Notes under the pieces: model-generated
What the model was told of the DNA's origin: nothing
Database searches by the model: none
The model's input: the letters and a program-made list of their open reading frames with translations, nothing else
Translations under genes and position numbers: made by a program
NCBI RefSeq assembly: GCF_017355885.1
Contig: NZ_JAFEUU010000001.1
Coordinates: 620,001-684,000, forward strand
DNA: 64,000 nt
Direction of reading: 5' to 3'
Origin: Sabulicella rubraurantiaca
Lineage (GTDB): Bacteria; Pseudomonadota; Alphaproteobacteria; Acetobacterales; Acetobacteraceae
Shown: positions 9,697-20,790 of the stretch, one piece after another
How positions within the stretch are numbered: the stretch's first letter is position 1
How the letters are laid out: the number at the start of each line of letters is the position of its first letter

Positions 9697-10667
9697 CCGG
9701 CGGTGATGCCCAGCGCGCTGACCATGCCGCCGATGGTGCGGCTGTCGCGCTCAACGAAGGCGGCGAAGTCGCGCGGGCCGAGCGGCGCGGGGGTGATGGC
9801 GTGGTCGTTCAGCCGCGCCTTCACCAAAGGTGTCTCCAGCGCTGCCAGTGTCGTGGGGTGCAACCGTTCCGCGATCGGTTCCGGCAGCCCGGCCGGACCG
9901 CTCAGCCCCACCCAGTTTTCCGCGATGAGGTCAGGGAAGCCCGCCTCCGGCGCCGCCGCCACATCGGGCGCCGAGGAGGAGCGGCGGGGGCTGCTGATGG
10001 CGAGGCCCCGCAGTCGGCCGGCATCGAAGTGCTCGACATATTGGGGCAGCGTGTCGAAGGCGAGCGGGACCTGGCCGTTCAGCAGATCGGGCAGCAGCGG
10101 GCCGGAGCCGCGATAGGGAATATGGGTTAGGCTGACCCCAGCCTGGCGCTGGAACATCTCGCCCACGATGTGCCCGACAGACCCCGTCCCGGAGGAACCG
10201 AAGCCTGGCGCCGTTCGCTGCGCCGCAGCCCAGGCCTTCAGCCCCGCGAGGTCCGTCACTGGCACCACGCGCGCATTGACCACCGCGACCACCGGGGCCG
10301 CGCCGATATAGGAGACATGGGTGAAGGATCGCAGCGGGTCATACCCGACCTGCGGATAGAGGGGCGGCGAGGTGGTGATGGGCGCCGAGTTCGACAGCAG
10401 CAGCGTGTAGCCATCCGCCGCCTGCTGCGCGACATGCAGCGCCGCGACGGTACCCCCTGCCCCTGCCCGGTTGTCCACCACGAAGCGCTGACCCAGCTTC
10501 TGGGAGAAATGCTCGGCCAGGACACGCGCCACGATGTCGGAGGACCCACCGGGCGGGAAGGACACGACGATGCGGACCGGACGCGTGGGCCATGCCCCCT
10601 GGGCGCGCAAATTCAGGGCAGGAAGGCAGAGCGATGCCGCGAGAAGCGGCAGGTTGCGGCGGTGCAT
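9693..10667 (-). CDS. Tripartite tricarboxylate transporter (Bug/TctC) periplasmic binding protein
   Basis: 324-residue solute-binding protein of the Bug/TctC family. It begins with a signal peptide (RRNLPLLAASLCLPALNLRAQ), and the mature protein starts with the family pattern WPTRPVRIVVSFPPGGSSD. Further family motifs are VVDNRAGAGGTVA, DGYTLLL and IPYRGSGPLLPDLLNGQV. These proteins capture carboxylates and other small acids in the periplasm. No TctA or TctB membrane subunits lie nearby; orphan Bug genes are common in Acetobacteraceae and Burkholderiales, so the membrane partner is probably elsewhere. The ligand is not predictable. Confidence 0.92.
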   Translation of the reverse strand: MHRRNLPLLAASLCLPALNLRAQGAWPTRPVRIVVSFPPGGSSDIVARVLAEHFSQKLGQRFVVDNRAGAGGTVAALHVAQQAADGYTLLLSNSAPITTSPPLYPQVGYDPLRSFTHVSYIGAAPVVAVVNARVVPVTDLAGLKAWAAAQRTAPGFGSSGTGSVGHIVGEMFQRQAGVSLTHIPYRGSGPLLPDLLNGQVPLAFDTLPQYVEHFDAGRLRGLAISSPRRSSSAPDVAAAPEAGFPDLIAENWVGLSGPAGLPEPIAERLHPTTLAALETPLVKARLNDHAITPAPLGPRDFAAFVERDSRTIGGMVSALGITAG

Positions 10668-10719
10668 GGGGCACTCTCCTCAGGATGAGGAGCATCCAGC
10701 ATTCGCCGTGCCAAGGTGG

Positions 10720-11373
10720 TTAAACCCCGGCAATCCTGCGCAGCGCGGCGACGCCGAGGAGCGTGGCGTCCAGCAGCGGAAGCCCGGTCTCCGCCTCGAT
10801 TTCCCGCTCCAGCAAGCCGGACGGATAGTTGGTGCACCAGGCGCAAAGCGCATCGCAGTGCGGAGCGAGGCGGCACGCCTGGGCGAGGATCGCCTCCTCC
10901 GGGACGGAGGCGAAGCCAAGATTGTCCGAAAGGCCCAGATGGTCCTCCGCTGCCACCTGCCAGCCCTGGCGCGCAAAGGTAGCAAGCAGGCGTGCGGTGT
11001 AGGCGTCGTCATAGGGCGTCATCACGCCGAGGCGCGGCTGTCCCATCCCGGTGTAGGCACGCTCCATCTCCAGCGCGGAGGTGCCGGCGGGAATGCCCGT
11101 CGCCTCGGTGATGCGCACGCAAAGGTCGCGATCGTGCTCCAGCCCGATCACCCCGCCCTTGGAGCCGTTCCAGATGATTGCCGCCGGGCGTGCGGCGGCA
11201 AGCAGTTCCGCCGCGCGCAGCATGTTCGGGATGTCGTGCGCTTCCGGCACGCCATCTGGCACCGGCGTGCGGGAGAAGACCGGAACCACGCCCGGCACAT
11301 TTCGCAAGGCGGCGATGGTGGTCGCCTCCACCACCCAGTTCGCGCTCGGGGTGATGGTGGCGAGGGGCGTCAC
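10720..11373 (-). CDS. Arylmalonate decarboxylase / maleate isomerase-like protein (Asp/Glu racemase superfamily)
   Basis: 217-residue protein of the Asp/Glu racemase fold, closest by eye to maleate cis-trans isomerases and arylmalonate decarboxylases. The second catalytic Cys is present at C180 (CAWCTNY). The first position, a Cys in racemases and maleate isomerases, reads WNGSKG (68-73) and has no Cys, the situation known in arylmalonate decarboxylase. A one-cysteine decarboxylase or isomerase chemistry is therefore more likely than racemisation. The start is a GTG overlapping the stop of the upstream PhoX-like gene (GTGA). It is the last gene of the operon begun by the molybdenum enzyme. 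Confidence 0.75.
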   Translation of the reverse strand: MTPLATITPSANWVVEATTIAALRNVPGVVPVFSRTPVPDGVPEAHDIPNMLRAAELLAAARPAAIIWNGSKGGVIGLEHDRDLCVRITEATGIPAGTSALEMERAYTGMGQPRLGVMTPYDDAYTARLLATFARQGWQVAAEDHLGLSDNLGFASVPEEAILAQACRLAPHCDALCAWCTNYPSGLLEREIEAETGLPLLDATLLGVAALRRIAGV

Positions 11374-12707
11374 CGAGTCAGGGCCACCAGCGCGGTGCGC
11401 GGCGGCACGCCGGGCTGGAACTCCGGCCAGCGCGTCGCGGGCCGGCTGAAGGAGGCGCCGGGTTCCGCGCCGGGGCGTCGGGCGACCGTCAGCACCGTGC
11501 CGCCATCGGGCGTCACCGCCACGCCGCCAATGCCCGCCGCACGTGGCGCGCTGTAGAGCGGACGACCCTCAAGGAACAGGGTTTCCGCAGCCGGCCCGAC
11601 GCGGCCCTGCGTATCGGTCCCTGCCAGAATCTCACCGCGTGGGCTGGCGGTGACGGCTGCGGCGTTGGGGAGGCGCGCCAGCGGGGCGAGGATTCCGACC
11701 TCTGCTGCCGCATCACCGCGCCATTCGGCCACACCATCCAGCCCGGCGATCAGCAGGCGGGAGCGCGGCGCGTCCCAGGACAGGGCGGAGAGCCCGGTGA
11801 AGGGGGTGCCACCCGCGCTCCGTGCCTCGGCCAAAGGTTCGCTGGCACCGGGCAGCGGCGCCCAGCCCAGCCGTCCGCCCTCGTTCCGCGCGACAAAGAG
11901 CGTGCCGGCATCGAGCGCGTCGGCCGCAGCGGCGGGGCCGGCGGAGAGGAAACGGAACAGATAGCCGGCTTCCCCCGCCTCCGCCATGAAGACGGCAGCG
12001 CGGCCGTCGCGCGTCACGGCGGCGGCGCAATCGGCTTTGGGGAAACGCCCGGGCGCCGCCCGCTTCACGGGGATGCTCTGGGGGTCGAGCGGGTCAAGCT
12101 CCACCAGCCAGCCATACTGGGCCGGGCTCAGCCCGCCGAGCCGCTGGAGCCAGGGCGTCGAACCCCCCTCCGTCAGCAGCAGCGTGTTCCAGGGCGTCGC
12201 CGCGCCACCCGTGACGGCGAGGACGCCCCGCGCCGCGCCGCCGGGTCCCCGGCACAACGTCGCCGCGGAAAGGCGGCGGGCCTGGAATCCGCCCTCGGCC
12301 ACGATCCAGCGTCCCCCTTGGCGTTCTAGGTTCAGGAGACTGGCGCCCTGCATCATCGCCGCCACGTCCGGCCGATCGGCGCCGCCGGGGAAGGCCATGC
12401 GCGGATCCACGGTCGGATGCGCCACAGCGAGAACGAGGCGCGGAATCCCATCGGCCGAGGCGGGCGGCGCGATCAGCGCGGCGATGCGCGCATCCCAGCC
12501 GAACTGGGCTGAGGCACCGTCCGGCGTCAGGCGGCGCGGGTCGAATGGCGGGGCGTCGAAGGTCACGCGGTCGCCCCAGCGGATCAGGATGTCGCGGCGC
12601 CAGCCGGGCGCCACCACGTCATCCTGCTGCACGGGCGGCCCGCCCTGTGCGAGGGCCACAGCCGGGGTGAGCAGAGCGGGGGCGGCCAGAAGGGTCCGGC
12701 GTCGCAT
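11370..12707 (-). CDS. PhoX-like (DUF839) exported protein with degenerate motifs
   Basis: 445-residue exported protein. The N-terminus MRRRTLLAAPALLTPAVALAQ is a signal peptide, Tat-like because of the Arg run. The body resembles the PhoX/DUF839 beta-propeller: VTGGAATPWNTLLLTEGG, YGWLVELDPLDPQSIPVKR...GRF, GTLFVARNEGGRLGW and a C-terminal WPEFQPGVPPRTALVAL. The family's RPE motif and the Cys-Glu-Glu of the TPW block are missing or altered, and the protein is shorter than usual PhoX enzymes. Phosphatase activity is therefore doubtful. It overlaps the molybdenum-enzyme stop by one base and the next gene by GTGA. Confidence 0.72.
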   Translation of the reverse strand: MRRRTLLAAPALLTPAVALAQGGPPVQQDDVVAPGWRRDILIRWGDRVTFDAPPFDPRRLTPDGASAQFGWDARIAALIAPPASADGIPRLVLAVAHPTVDPRMAFPGGADRPDVAAMMQGASLLNLERQGGRWIVAEGGFQARRLSAATLCRGPGGAARGVLAVTGGAATPWNTLLLTEGGSTPWLQRLGGLSPAQYGWLVELDPLDPQSIPVKRAAPGRFPKADCAAAVTRDGRAAVFMAEAGEAGYLFRFLSAGPAAAADALDAGTLFVARNEGGRLGWAPLPGASEPLAEARSAGGTPFTGLSALSWDAPRSRLLIAGLDGVAEWRGDAAAEVGILAPLARLPNAAAVTASPRGEILAGTDTQGRVGPAAETLFLEGRPLYSAPRAAGIGGVAVTPDGGTVLTVARRPGAEPGASFSRPATRWPEFQPGVPPRTALVALTR

Positions 12708-14992
12708 CAGATCATCCCCTCGATCGGCGGCGGGACATGGGCGCGCACCGGCGGCAGCGCCTCCAGCCAAGGCTCGACGCGCACGAGGCAGGATTGCGCC
12801 GACGGCCCCTGCCCCATGCGCGAGGTCCCCACATCCGCGGTCAGCACGTTCGGATTGCCATGGACGCAGAGCGAGCCGGGCACCCCGGGCTCCAGCGGGT
12901 CGAACCAGGCGCCTGTCGCCATCAGGGCGACGCCTGGCGTGAGATCCTCGACGATGCGCAACCCGGCAAGGCAAGCGCCGCGCTCGTTCCACACCCGCAC
13001 CACCCGCCCGTCGGCGAGGCCGCGCGTCCTGGCATCCTCTGCGCAGAGCAGGATGGGCTCGCGCCCTTCGATCTTGTCAGCGGCAGCGATGGGCCCGGGG
13101 TCCAGCTGCGAATGCAGGCGCGTCGCCGGCTGGAAGGAGAGCAGGTGCAGCTCATCCGGCGCGGCGGAGAGCAGGGATTCGCGTGGCGGGATCCAGCTGG
13201 GCATCCCGGGGCAGTCAGGCAGGTTCATCGCCGCGATCGCCTCGGAGAAGACCTCCACCTTGCCCGATGGCGTGTCGAGCGGGCTGGCCTCCGGGTCGGC
13301 GCGGAAGGCGGCGAATTGGGTGTATTCCTCGCGGTGGGCGGGGAGCGGAAGCTCTACGTGGCCCTCGGCCCAGAATCTTTCAAAATCAGGCGCCTCAAAG
13401 CCGAACTTGGCACAGGCTGTGACCCATCGACCGTAGAGAAAGCGCAGCCACGCCCCCTCGTCCCGCTGCTCGGTAAAACGGTCGCGGAACCCGGCGGCGT
13501 CGGCGAGGTCGGCCAGGATGTCGTGGTCGTTGCGCGCTTGGCCCTGCGGCGCGATGGCGCGATGCATCGCGCGCACGAAGCGGTCGCGCGAGGTGGAGGC
13601 GATGTCGTTGCGCTCCAGCGTCGTCGTCGCAGGCAGCACGATGTCGGCGTGCCGCGCCACGGCGGTCCACCAGGGTTCCTGCACCACGATAGTTTCGCTG
13701 CGCGCCCAGGCCCGCAGGAACCGGTTCAGGTCCTGATGGTGGTGGAACGGGTTGCCGCCCGCCCACCAGACCATGCGGATTTCCGGTAGGGCGAGATTCA
13801 GGCCGTTATAGGCCATGGTGCCGCCCGGGTTTTCCAGCAGCTCCGTGATGCGGCCAACGGGGATGAAATCGCGCACCGGGTTGGGCGCGGCCGGCATGGA
13901 GACGCTCGGCAATTCGCGCCGCGGGTTGCCGATGCCGCCAGAGGAGCCATAGCCGAAGCCGACCCCCTGCCCTGGCTTGCCGATGCTCCCCAGGGCACAG
14001 GCCAGCGCCACAAGGGCCCAGTAGGGCTGTTCGCCATGGTCGGCGCGCTGGAGGCTCCATGCGGCGGTGAGCATGGTGGGCTGGCCGGCGCATTCCTCGG
14101 CCAGGCGACGGATGGTGGCGGCGGGGACGCCGGTGATGCCTTCCGCCCATTTCGGCGTGCGGCCGTCCAGCGAAGCGGCGAAGCGGTCCCACCCAGTGAC
14201 ATGAGTGGCAAGGAACTCACGGTCCTCCAGCCCCCGGTCGAGGATGTGGCGGATCATCGCCAGCAGCAGCGCCGTGTCAGTGCCGGGCCGGATCGGCACC
14301 CATTCGGCGCCGATCGCCTCCATCGTATCGCCCCGGAAGGGCGAGACATTGACGAAGCGCACCCCGGCCTCGGCCGCCGCGCGCATGTTCGGGACATAGG
14401 TCTGCGCCGCCGCGCCGCTCGTCACCTGCCCGTTCTTCTCAGCCAAGCCGCCCAGACAGAGCATGAAGCGGGCATGACGCGCGATGGCGGACCAGTCGGT
14501 CATGCGGCCCAGCAGCACCTCCACGTCGCCCAGTACGTGCGGCAGCAGGGCCTGAGCGGTGGCATAGGAATAGGCGTTTACGCTGGTGGTATAGCCGCCG
14601 CCCAAGGCGAGGTAGCGCTGAAGCTGCGTCTTGGCGTGGTGGAAGCGCCCAGCGGAGGCCCAGCCATAGGAACCGCCGAAGAGCGCGTTGTCGCCGTGCT
14701 CGGCGCGGGTCTGCGCCACTTCCTCGGCCAGGAGGCGCGTGATCCGGTCCCAGGACACCGGCACGAAGGGGTCGCCTCCCCGCGCATGGCCGGCGCGCCG
14801 CCCCTCCAGCCAGCCTTTGCGCACATAGGGCCGGTCAATCCGGGCTTCGCTGTGCACCGTGGCCGGCGTCGCGGCGACGAGGCGGGGCGGCATCGGGTCG
14901 CGTGCGAAAGGCCGCGCCTCCACGAAGCGTCCGTCGCGCACCACCGCGTCGAAGAAGCCCCAGTGGGAAGCATGCGGCACGATCTGATCCAT
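12707..14992 (-). CDS. Molybdopterin-dependent oxidoreductase, biotin/DMSO sulfoxide reductase type (BisC-like)
   Basis: 761-residue DMSO-reductase-family enzyme holding a bis-molybdopterin guanine dinucleotide cofactor. It starts with HASHWGFFDAVV, and GGSYGWASAG (107-116) contains the Ser that ligates Mo in DMSO, TMAO and biotin sulfoxide reductases. Other family blocks are LGGLAEKNGQVTSG, WWAGGNPFHHHQDLN and IVVQEPWWTAVARHADIVLPATTTLERND. There is no Cys motif for an Fe-S cluster and no signal peptide, so a cytoplasmic BisC-like S- or N-oxide reductase is likely. It heads a three-gene operon with the PhoX-like and decarboxylase-like genes, and is divergent from the aminotransferase. The exact substrate is unknown. 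Confidence 0.88.
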   Translation of the reverse strand: MDQIVPHASHWGFFDAVVRDGRFVEARPFARDPMPPRLVAATPATVHSEARIDRPYVRKGWLEGRRAGHARGGDPFVPVSWDRITRLLAEEVAQTRAEHGDNALFGGSYGWASAGRFHHAKTQLQRYLALGGGYTTSVNAYSYATAQALLPHVLGDVEVLLGRMTDWSAIARHARFMLCLGGLAEKNGQVTSGAAAQTYVPNMRAAAEAGVRFVNVSPFRGDTMEAIGAEWVPIRPGTDTALLLAMIRHILDRGLEDREFLATHVTGWDRFAASLDGRTPKWAEGITGVPAATIRRLAEECAGQPTMLTAAWSLQRADHGEQPYWALVALACALGSIGKPGQGVGFGYGSSGGIGNPRRELPSVSMPAAPNPVRDFIPVGRITELLENPGGTMAYNGLNLALPEIRMVWWAGGNPFHHHQDLNRFLRAWARSETIVVQEPWWTAVARHADIVLPATTTLERNDIASTSRDRFVRAMHRAIAPQGQARNDHDILADLADAAGFRDRFTEQRDEGAWLRFLYGRWVTACAKFGFEAPDFERFWAEGHVELPLPAHREEYTQFAAFRADPEASPLDTPSGKVEVFSEAIAAMNLPDCPGMPSWIPPRESLLSAAPDELHLLSFQPATRLHSQLDPGPIAAADKIEGREPILLCAEDARTRGLADGRVVRVWNERGACLAGLRIVEDLTPGVALMATGAWFDPLEPGVPGSLCVHGNPNVLTADVGTSRMGQGPSAQSCLVRVEPWLEALPPVRAHVPPPIEGMI

Positions 14993-15056
14993 CGCGCCGT
15001 TATGCCCTTCCTCGTTCCGCCCGGCCAGCTAGGATGGGTGGATCAGGAGACGCGAC

Positions 15057-16451
15057 ATGACCCCTCCCCGCAACAGCAATGCCGTCCGCGACATCGCGAG
15101 CGTGCTGCATCCCTACACGGATGGCCGTGCCCACCAGAAGAACGGGCCGCTGGTCATCACGCGCGGAGAGGGGGTGCGCGTCTTCGACGAGCAGGGCAAT
15201 TCCTACATCGAAACGGTGGCCGGGCTGTGGTGCGCCTCGCTCGGCTTCTCCAACGAGAGGCTCGTGGAGGCGGCGACGCGCCAGATGCGCCAGCTTCCCT
15301 TCTATCACGGCTTTACCGGCCGCTCGCACGAGCCGCAGATAGAACTGGCCGAGATGCTGCTGGAGCGCGCGCCTGCGCCGATGTCGAAGGTGTTCTTCGC
15401 CAATTCGGGTTCCGAGGCGAATGACAGCGCCATCAAGATGATCTGGTACTTCAACAACGCGACCGGGCGGCCGCAGAAGAAGAAGATCATCGCGCGCATC
15501 AAGGGGTATCACGGCGTCACCCTCGCCGCGGCCTCGCTCACGGGCCTGCCGGCGAATCACAAGCTGTTCGACCTGCCGATTGCCGGCATCCACCACGTCT
15601 CGACCCCGCACCATTATCACGGCGCGAATGAGGGTGAGTCCGAGGAGGATTTCGCCACCCGCCTCGCCAACGAGCTCGAGGAAGTGATCCTGCGCGAGGG
15701 GCCGGACACCGTCGCCGCCTTCTTCGCCGAGCCGATCATGGGCGCGGGCGGCGTTCTGGTACCGCCGGCGACCTATTTCGAGAAGGTGCAGGCGGTGCTG
15801 CGGCGCCACGACGTGCTCTTTGTCGCGGATGAGGTGATCTGCGGCTTCGGCCGCACCGGCGAGTACTGGGGCTCGCAGGCCTTCGGCATCCAGCCGGACA
15901 TCCTCACCTGCGCCAAGGCGCTCTCCTCCTCCTTCCTGCCCATCTCCGCCGTCATGGTGAATGAGCGGGTCTTCGAAGGCCTGGCCGATGGCTCGCAGAG
16001 CGTCGGCACCTTCGGCCATGGCTTCACCTATTCGGGCCATCCGGTCCCGGCCGCCGTCGCGGTGGAGACGCTGAAGATCTATGACGAGATGGACCTGGTC
16101 GGTCACGTCCGCTCCGTCGCGCCCGCCATGCAGGACGGGCTGCGGAAGCGCTTCAGCGACCATCCGCTGGTCGGCGAGGTGCGTGGGCGCGGACTGATCG
16201 CGGCGGTCGAACTGGTCGAGGACAAGGCGGCGCGCCGCAACTTCGACCCGGCGCGCAAGATCGCTCCGCGCCTGTCTAAGATCGCGGAGTCGCATGGGCT
16301 GATCATGCGCTTCCTGCCCGGCGACGGCATCGCCTTCTCTCCGCCGCTCATCATCACCGAGGCGGAGGTGAACGACATGCTCGACCGCTTCGGCCGCGCC
16401 CTGGACGAGCTTCAGGTCCAGCTGCGGCGCGAGAGCCTCGCGCCGGTTTGA
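15057..16451 (+). CDS. Class III PLP-dependent aminotransferase (omega-transaminase type)
   Basis: 464-residue fold-type I aminotransferase transferring an omega-amino group, typically to pyruvate. The PLP site is visible: GSEAND (118-123), KGYHG (149-153), Asp258 in VADEVICGFGRTG, and the Schiff-base Lys287 in LTCAKALSS. TFGHGFTYSGHPV marks the second-subunit contribution. A CAGGAGA Shine-Dalgarno precedes the ATG. The stop overlaps the next gene (TTGA). The putrescine, beta-alanine/pyruvate and taurine enzymes look alike, and the amine donor cannot be fixed from sequence. Confidence 0.9.
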   Translation: MTPPRNSNAVRDIASVLHPYTDGRAHQKNGPLVITRGEGVRVFDEQGNSYIETVAGLWCASLGFSNERLVEAATRQMRQLPFYHGFTGRSHEPQIELAEMLLERAPAPMSKVFFANSGSEANDSAIKMIWYFNNATGRPQKKKIIARIKGYHGVTLAAASLTGLPANHKLFDLPIAGIHHVSTPHHYHGANEGESEEDFATRLANELEEVILREGPDTVAAFFAEPIMGAGGVLVPPATYFEKVQAVLRRHDVLFVADEVICGFGRTGEYWGSQAFGIQPDILTCAKALSSSFLPISAVMVNERVFEGLADGSQSVGTFGHGFTYSGHPVPAAVAVETLKIYDEMDLVGHVRSVAPAMQDGLRKRFSDHPLVGEVRGRGLIAAVELVEDKAARRNFDPARKIAPRLSKIAESHGLIMRFLPGDGIAFSPPLIITEAEVNDMLDRFGRALDELQVQLRRESLAPV

Positions 16452-17620
16452 ACCGCGCGCCGCTTTCGGTGGCGGCAGCGCTCGCGCTGCTGCCACTCGC
16501 GCTCGTCCTCCAGTCGCGCGCCATGGCGCCGCTTGCGCTGCTCGGCCTCGCCGGGACGGTGCTGCTGGCTTGGCGCGAGGGGTGGCGCCCCTCCCATCTG
16601 CCCCGTCCGGCCTGGCCGCTGCTCGCCTTGCTCGCCTGGGCGGCGGTCTCGGCGCTGTGGTCGCCGGAGCCCGGGCGCGCCCTCGACACCAGCCTTCGCC
16701 TTGCGGCGATGACCGGGCTTGGGGCGATGGCCGGGGCGGCGCTGCTCGCCTCGCCTTCTCCGCGCATCGGATACTGGGCCGCTGGAGGGCTGGCTCTGGG
16801 GCTGGCGGTCGCGGCGCTGGACGATGCCACCGGCAATGCGGTGCGTGCGGCGGTGCGCGGCCTGCCGGAAGCGCCGGCGCAACTCGCCTTCGGGCTGAAG
16901 AACGCCATGGCCGGGATGGCGCTGCTCGCGCCTCTCGCCTTCGCTCATCCATCCGTTCCGCTGCCGCTGCGAGTGCTGCTCGCGGCGGGAGTCGTGTTCG
17001 TCTCCTTCCTGTTGCCTGGTGAGGCGGCGAAGCTCGCTTCGCTTGCCGCGGTCGCCGCCGCACTCCTCGCTGCGTTTGCCGTGCGTTCCGTCGGGATGCT
17101 GATCGGGCTGGTGGGGGCTGCCTTCGTGCTTGCCGCGCCCTTCCTGGCGCGCTTTGTGCTGGGAGGTGGGATCGAGGTGGGCGAACTTCCCTTCTCCGCC
17201 GCGCACCGGCTCCTGATCTGGGATTTCGTCGCCTCCCGCATCACGGATTCGCCGCTGATCGGCTGGGGCATGGAAGCGTCGCGCACCATTCCCGGCGGCA
17301 CCGGCGCGCCGGATGCCGCAGTGCTCGCGCGCTTCGGCGTTTCAGGGCCCTATTGGGCGACGGCACAGCTCCTGCCACTGCACCCGCACAACGCTGCACT
17401 ACAGATCTGGCTGGAACTCGGTGCGGTCGGCGCCGTACTCGCGGCGTGGCTTCTGGTGGAGTTGGGGCGCGCAGCACGCAGTCCCGCCGCCGTGGGCTGC
17501 TTCGCCGCCGGCTTGGTGGTGGCGATGCTGTCCTACGGCGTGTGGCAGTACTGGTGGGTGGCGGGGCTGCTCCTTGCCGCCGCCGCCTGCGCCGCGGTGC
17601 CAGACCGCGGCGCGCGATAG
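16448..17620 (+). CDS. O-antigen ligase/polymerase-like membrane protein
   Basis: 390-residue very hydrophobic protein with about ten predicted membrane spans. A large loop near residues 255-320 holds the hallmarks of the WaaL/Wzy_C family: HRLLIWDFVASRITDSPLIGWGMEAS followed by LLPLHPHNAALQIWLELGAVGA, including the catalytic His region. Members join undecaprenyl-linked polysaccharide to lipid A-core or polymerise repeat units in the periplasm. The start shown is a TTG overlapping the aminotransferase stop; an ATG near 16523 is an alternative and would lose the first span. No other polysaccharide genes are adjacent. Confidence 0.82.
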   Translation: MNRAPLSVAAALALLPLALVLQSRAMAPLALLGLAGTVLLAWREGWRPSHLPRPAWPLLALLAWAAVSALWSPEPGRALDTSLRLAAMTGLGAMAGAALLASPSPRIGYWAAGGLALGLAVAALDDATGNAVRAAVRGLPEAPAQLAFGLKNAMAGMALLAPLAFAHPSVPLPLRVLLAAGVVFVSFLLPGEAAKLASLAAVAAALLAAFAVRSVGMLIGLVGAAFVLAAPFLARFVLGGGIEVGELPFSAAHRLLIWDFVASRITDSPLIGWGMEASRTIPGGTGAPDAAVLARFGVSGPYWATAQLLPLHPHNAALQIWLELGAVGAVLAAWLLVELGRAARSPAAVGCFAAGLVVAMLSYGVWQYWWVAGLLLAAAACAAVPDRGAR

Positions 17621-17624
17621 GTCC

Positions 17625-19582
<1,958 letters not shown>

Positions 19583-19903
19583 TCAGTTGGTCGGGACGGC
19601 CGGCATCGCCGGGACGGCGGGAGCCGTGGCCGGGGCGGCCGGCGGCGGTGCGTCCAGGATGGAGCGGCGTGCGCCGGTTCCACGGTCTAGCAGGGCCAGA
19701 ACCAGGGCGAGAGCGAAGAACATCGTGCCAAGAATGGCGGTGGTCCGCGTCAGCAGATTTGCCGTCCCGCGCCCCGACATCAGTCCACCCATCCCCTGCG
19801 AGGAGCCGATGCCGAGCCCGCCCCCTTCGGAGCGCTGGATCAGGATCACGCCGATCAGCGCCAGGGTTACGAGCAGGAACAGGACAAGGAGGACGGTGGA
19901 CAT
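19583..19903 (-). CDS. secG: Protein translocase subunit SecG
   Basis: 106-residue inner-membrane protein of the SecYEG channel. It has two membrane helices (about 2-22 and 53-71) separated by the conserved cytosolic loop RSEGGGLGIGSSQGMGGLMSGRG, a clear SecG signature. The C-terminal tail is rich in Ala and Pro, common in alphaproteobacteria. It sits between tpiA and pyrG on the same strand, 56 bases downstream of tpiA. Confidence 0.96.
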   Translation of the reverse strand: MSTVLLVLFLLVTLALIGVILIQRSEGGGLGIGSSQGMGGLMSGRGTANLLTRTTAILGTMFFALALVLALLDRGTGARRSILDAPPPAAPATAPAVPAMPAVPTN

Positions 19904-19959
19904 GGTGCCCGGCTTCTAGACCAAGCGCACCGGGACCGGAAGCCGCCTCGGGCCGCGCT

Positions 19960-20706
19960 TCAGCCCGCCGCCTGGGCAATGGCCAGGAAATCCGCCGCAA
20001 CCAGGCTGGCCCCGCCCACCAGCGCGCCATCCACATGCGGGAGGGCCAGGATCGCCACCGCGTTGCCCGGTTTCACTGAGCCGCCATAGAGCAGGCGCGT
20101 CGCCTCGGCGGGCTTGCCGAAGCGGCCCACCAGGGCGCGGCGCATCGCGCCATGGATGGCGGCGATGTCGTCCTCCGTCGGGGTCCGGCCGGTGCCGATC
20201 GCCCAGACCGGCTCATAGGCCACCACGCCGCCCGCCTCAGCGAAGCCGTCGGGCAGCGAGCCGGCAAGCTGCGCCTCGACCACATGCTCCGCCTCGCCTG
20301 CCAAGCGCTGGTCCTCGGTCTCGCCGACGCAGACGATGGGGGTCAGCCCGGCGGCGAGCGCCGACTCGGCCTTGGCACGCACGTCAGCGTCCGTCTCGCC
20401 ATGATCGGCCCGGCGCTCGCTGTGGCCCAGGATGACGTGGGTCGCCCCGGCATCGCAAAGCATGGCGGCGCTCACATCCCCGGTATGGGCGCCCTTGGCC
20501 GCCGCGTGGCAGTCCTGCCCGCCGACCGCGACGGAGGAGCCCCGCAGGGCCGAGACCACGCCCGGGATGTGCAGAAAGGGCGGGCAGACCAGGAGGTCGG
20601 CGCCCGTCGCACCGCCCTTCACCCCCTCGGCGAGCCGGGAGGCCTCGGCCAGCGTGCCGTGCATCTTCCAGTTCCCGGCGATCAGGGGGCGGATTCCTGG
20701 CGTCAT
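19960..20706 (-). CDS. tpiA: Triose-phosphate isomerase
   Basis: 248-residue glycolytic enzyme interconverting glyceraldehyde 3-phosphate and dihydroxyacetone phosphate. The active-site segments are GNWKMH (Lys), ILGHSERR (His) and VAYEPVWAIGTG (Glu), with phosphate-binding LYGGSVKPGN near the end. The ATG at 20706 is chosen; an in-frame ATG at 20715 would add three residues and is equally possible. It is divergent from the ppiD-like gene with 84 bases between them and leads into secG and pyrG. Confidence 0.97.
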   Translation of the reverse strand: MTPGIRPLIAGNWKMHGTLAEASRLAEGVKGGATGADLLVCPPFLHIPGVVSALRGSSVAVGGQDCHAAAKGAHTGDVSAAMLCDAGATHVILGHSERRADHGETDADVRAKAESALAAGLTPIVCVGETEDQRLAGEAEHVVEAQLAGSLPDGFAEAGGVVAYEPVWAIGTGRTPTEDDIAAIHGAMRRALVGRFGKPAEATRLLYGGSVKPGNAVAILALPHVDGALVGGASLVAADFLAIAQAAG

Positions 20707-20790
20707 CCCGAGCATCCTTATTTTGGCGGGCCGGTGATGGCGCGGGCCGCCCCGTTTGGCAACTGCCCGGCCAGCCGCTAATCCCTGCCC

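Noticed and set aside
15000-17206. Minus-strand open frames opposite the aminotransferase and O-antigen-ligase-like genes
   Set aside because: No homology pattern and no plausible start; the plus-strand genes have clear motifs.
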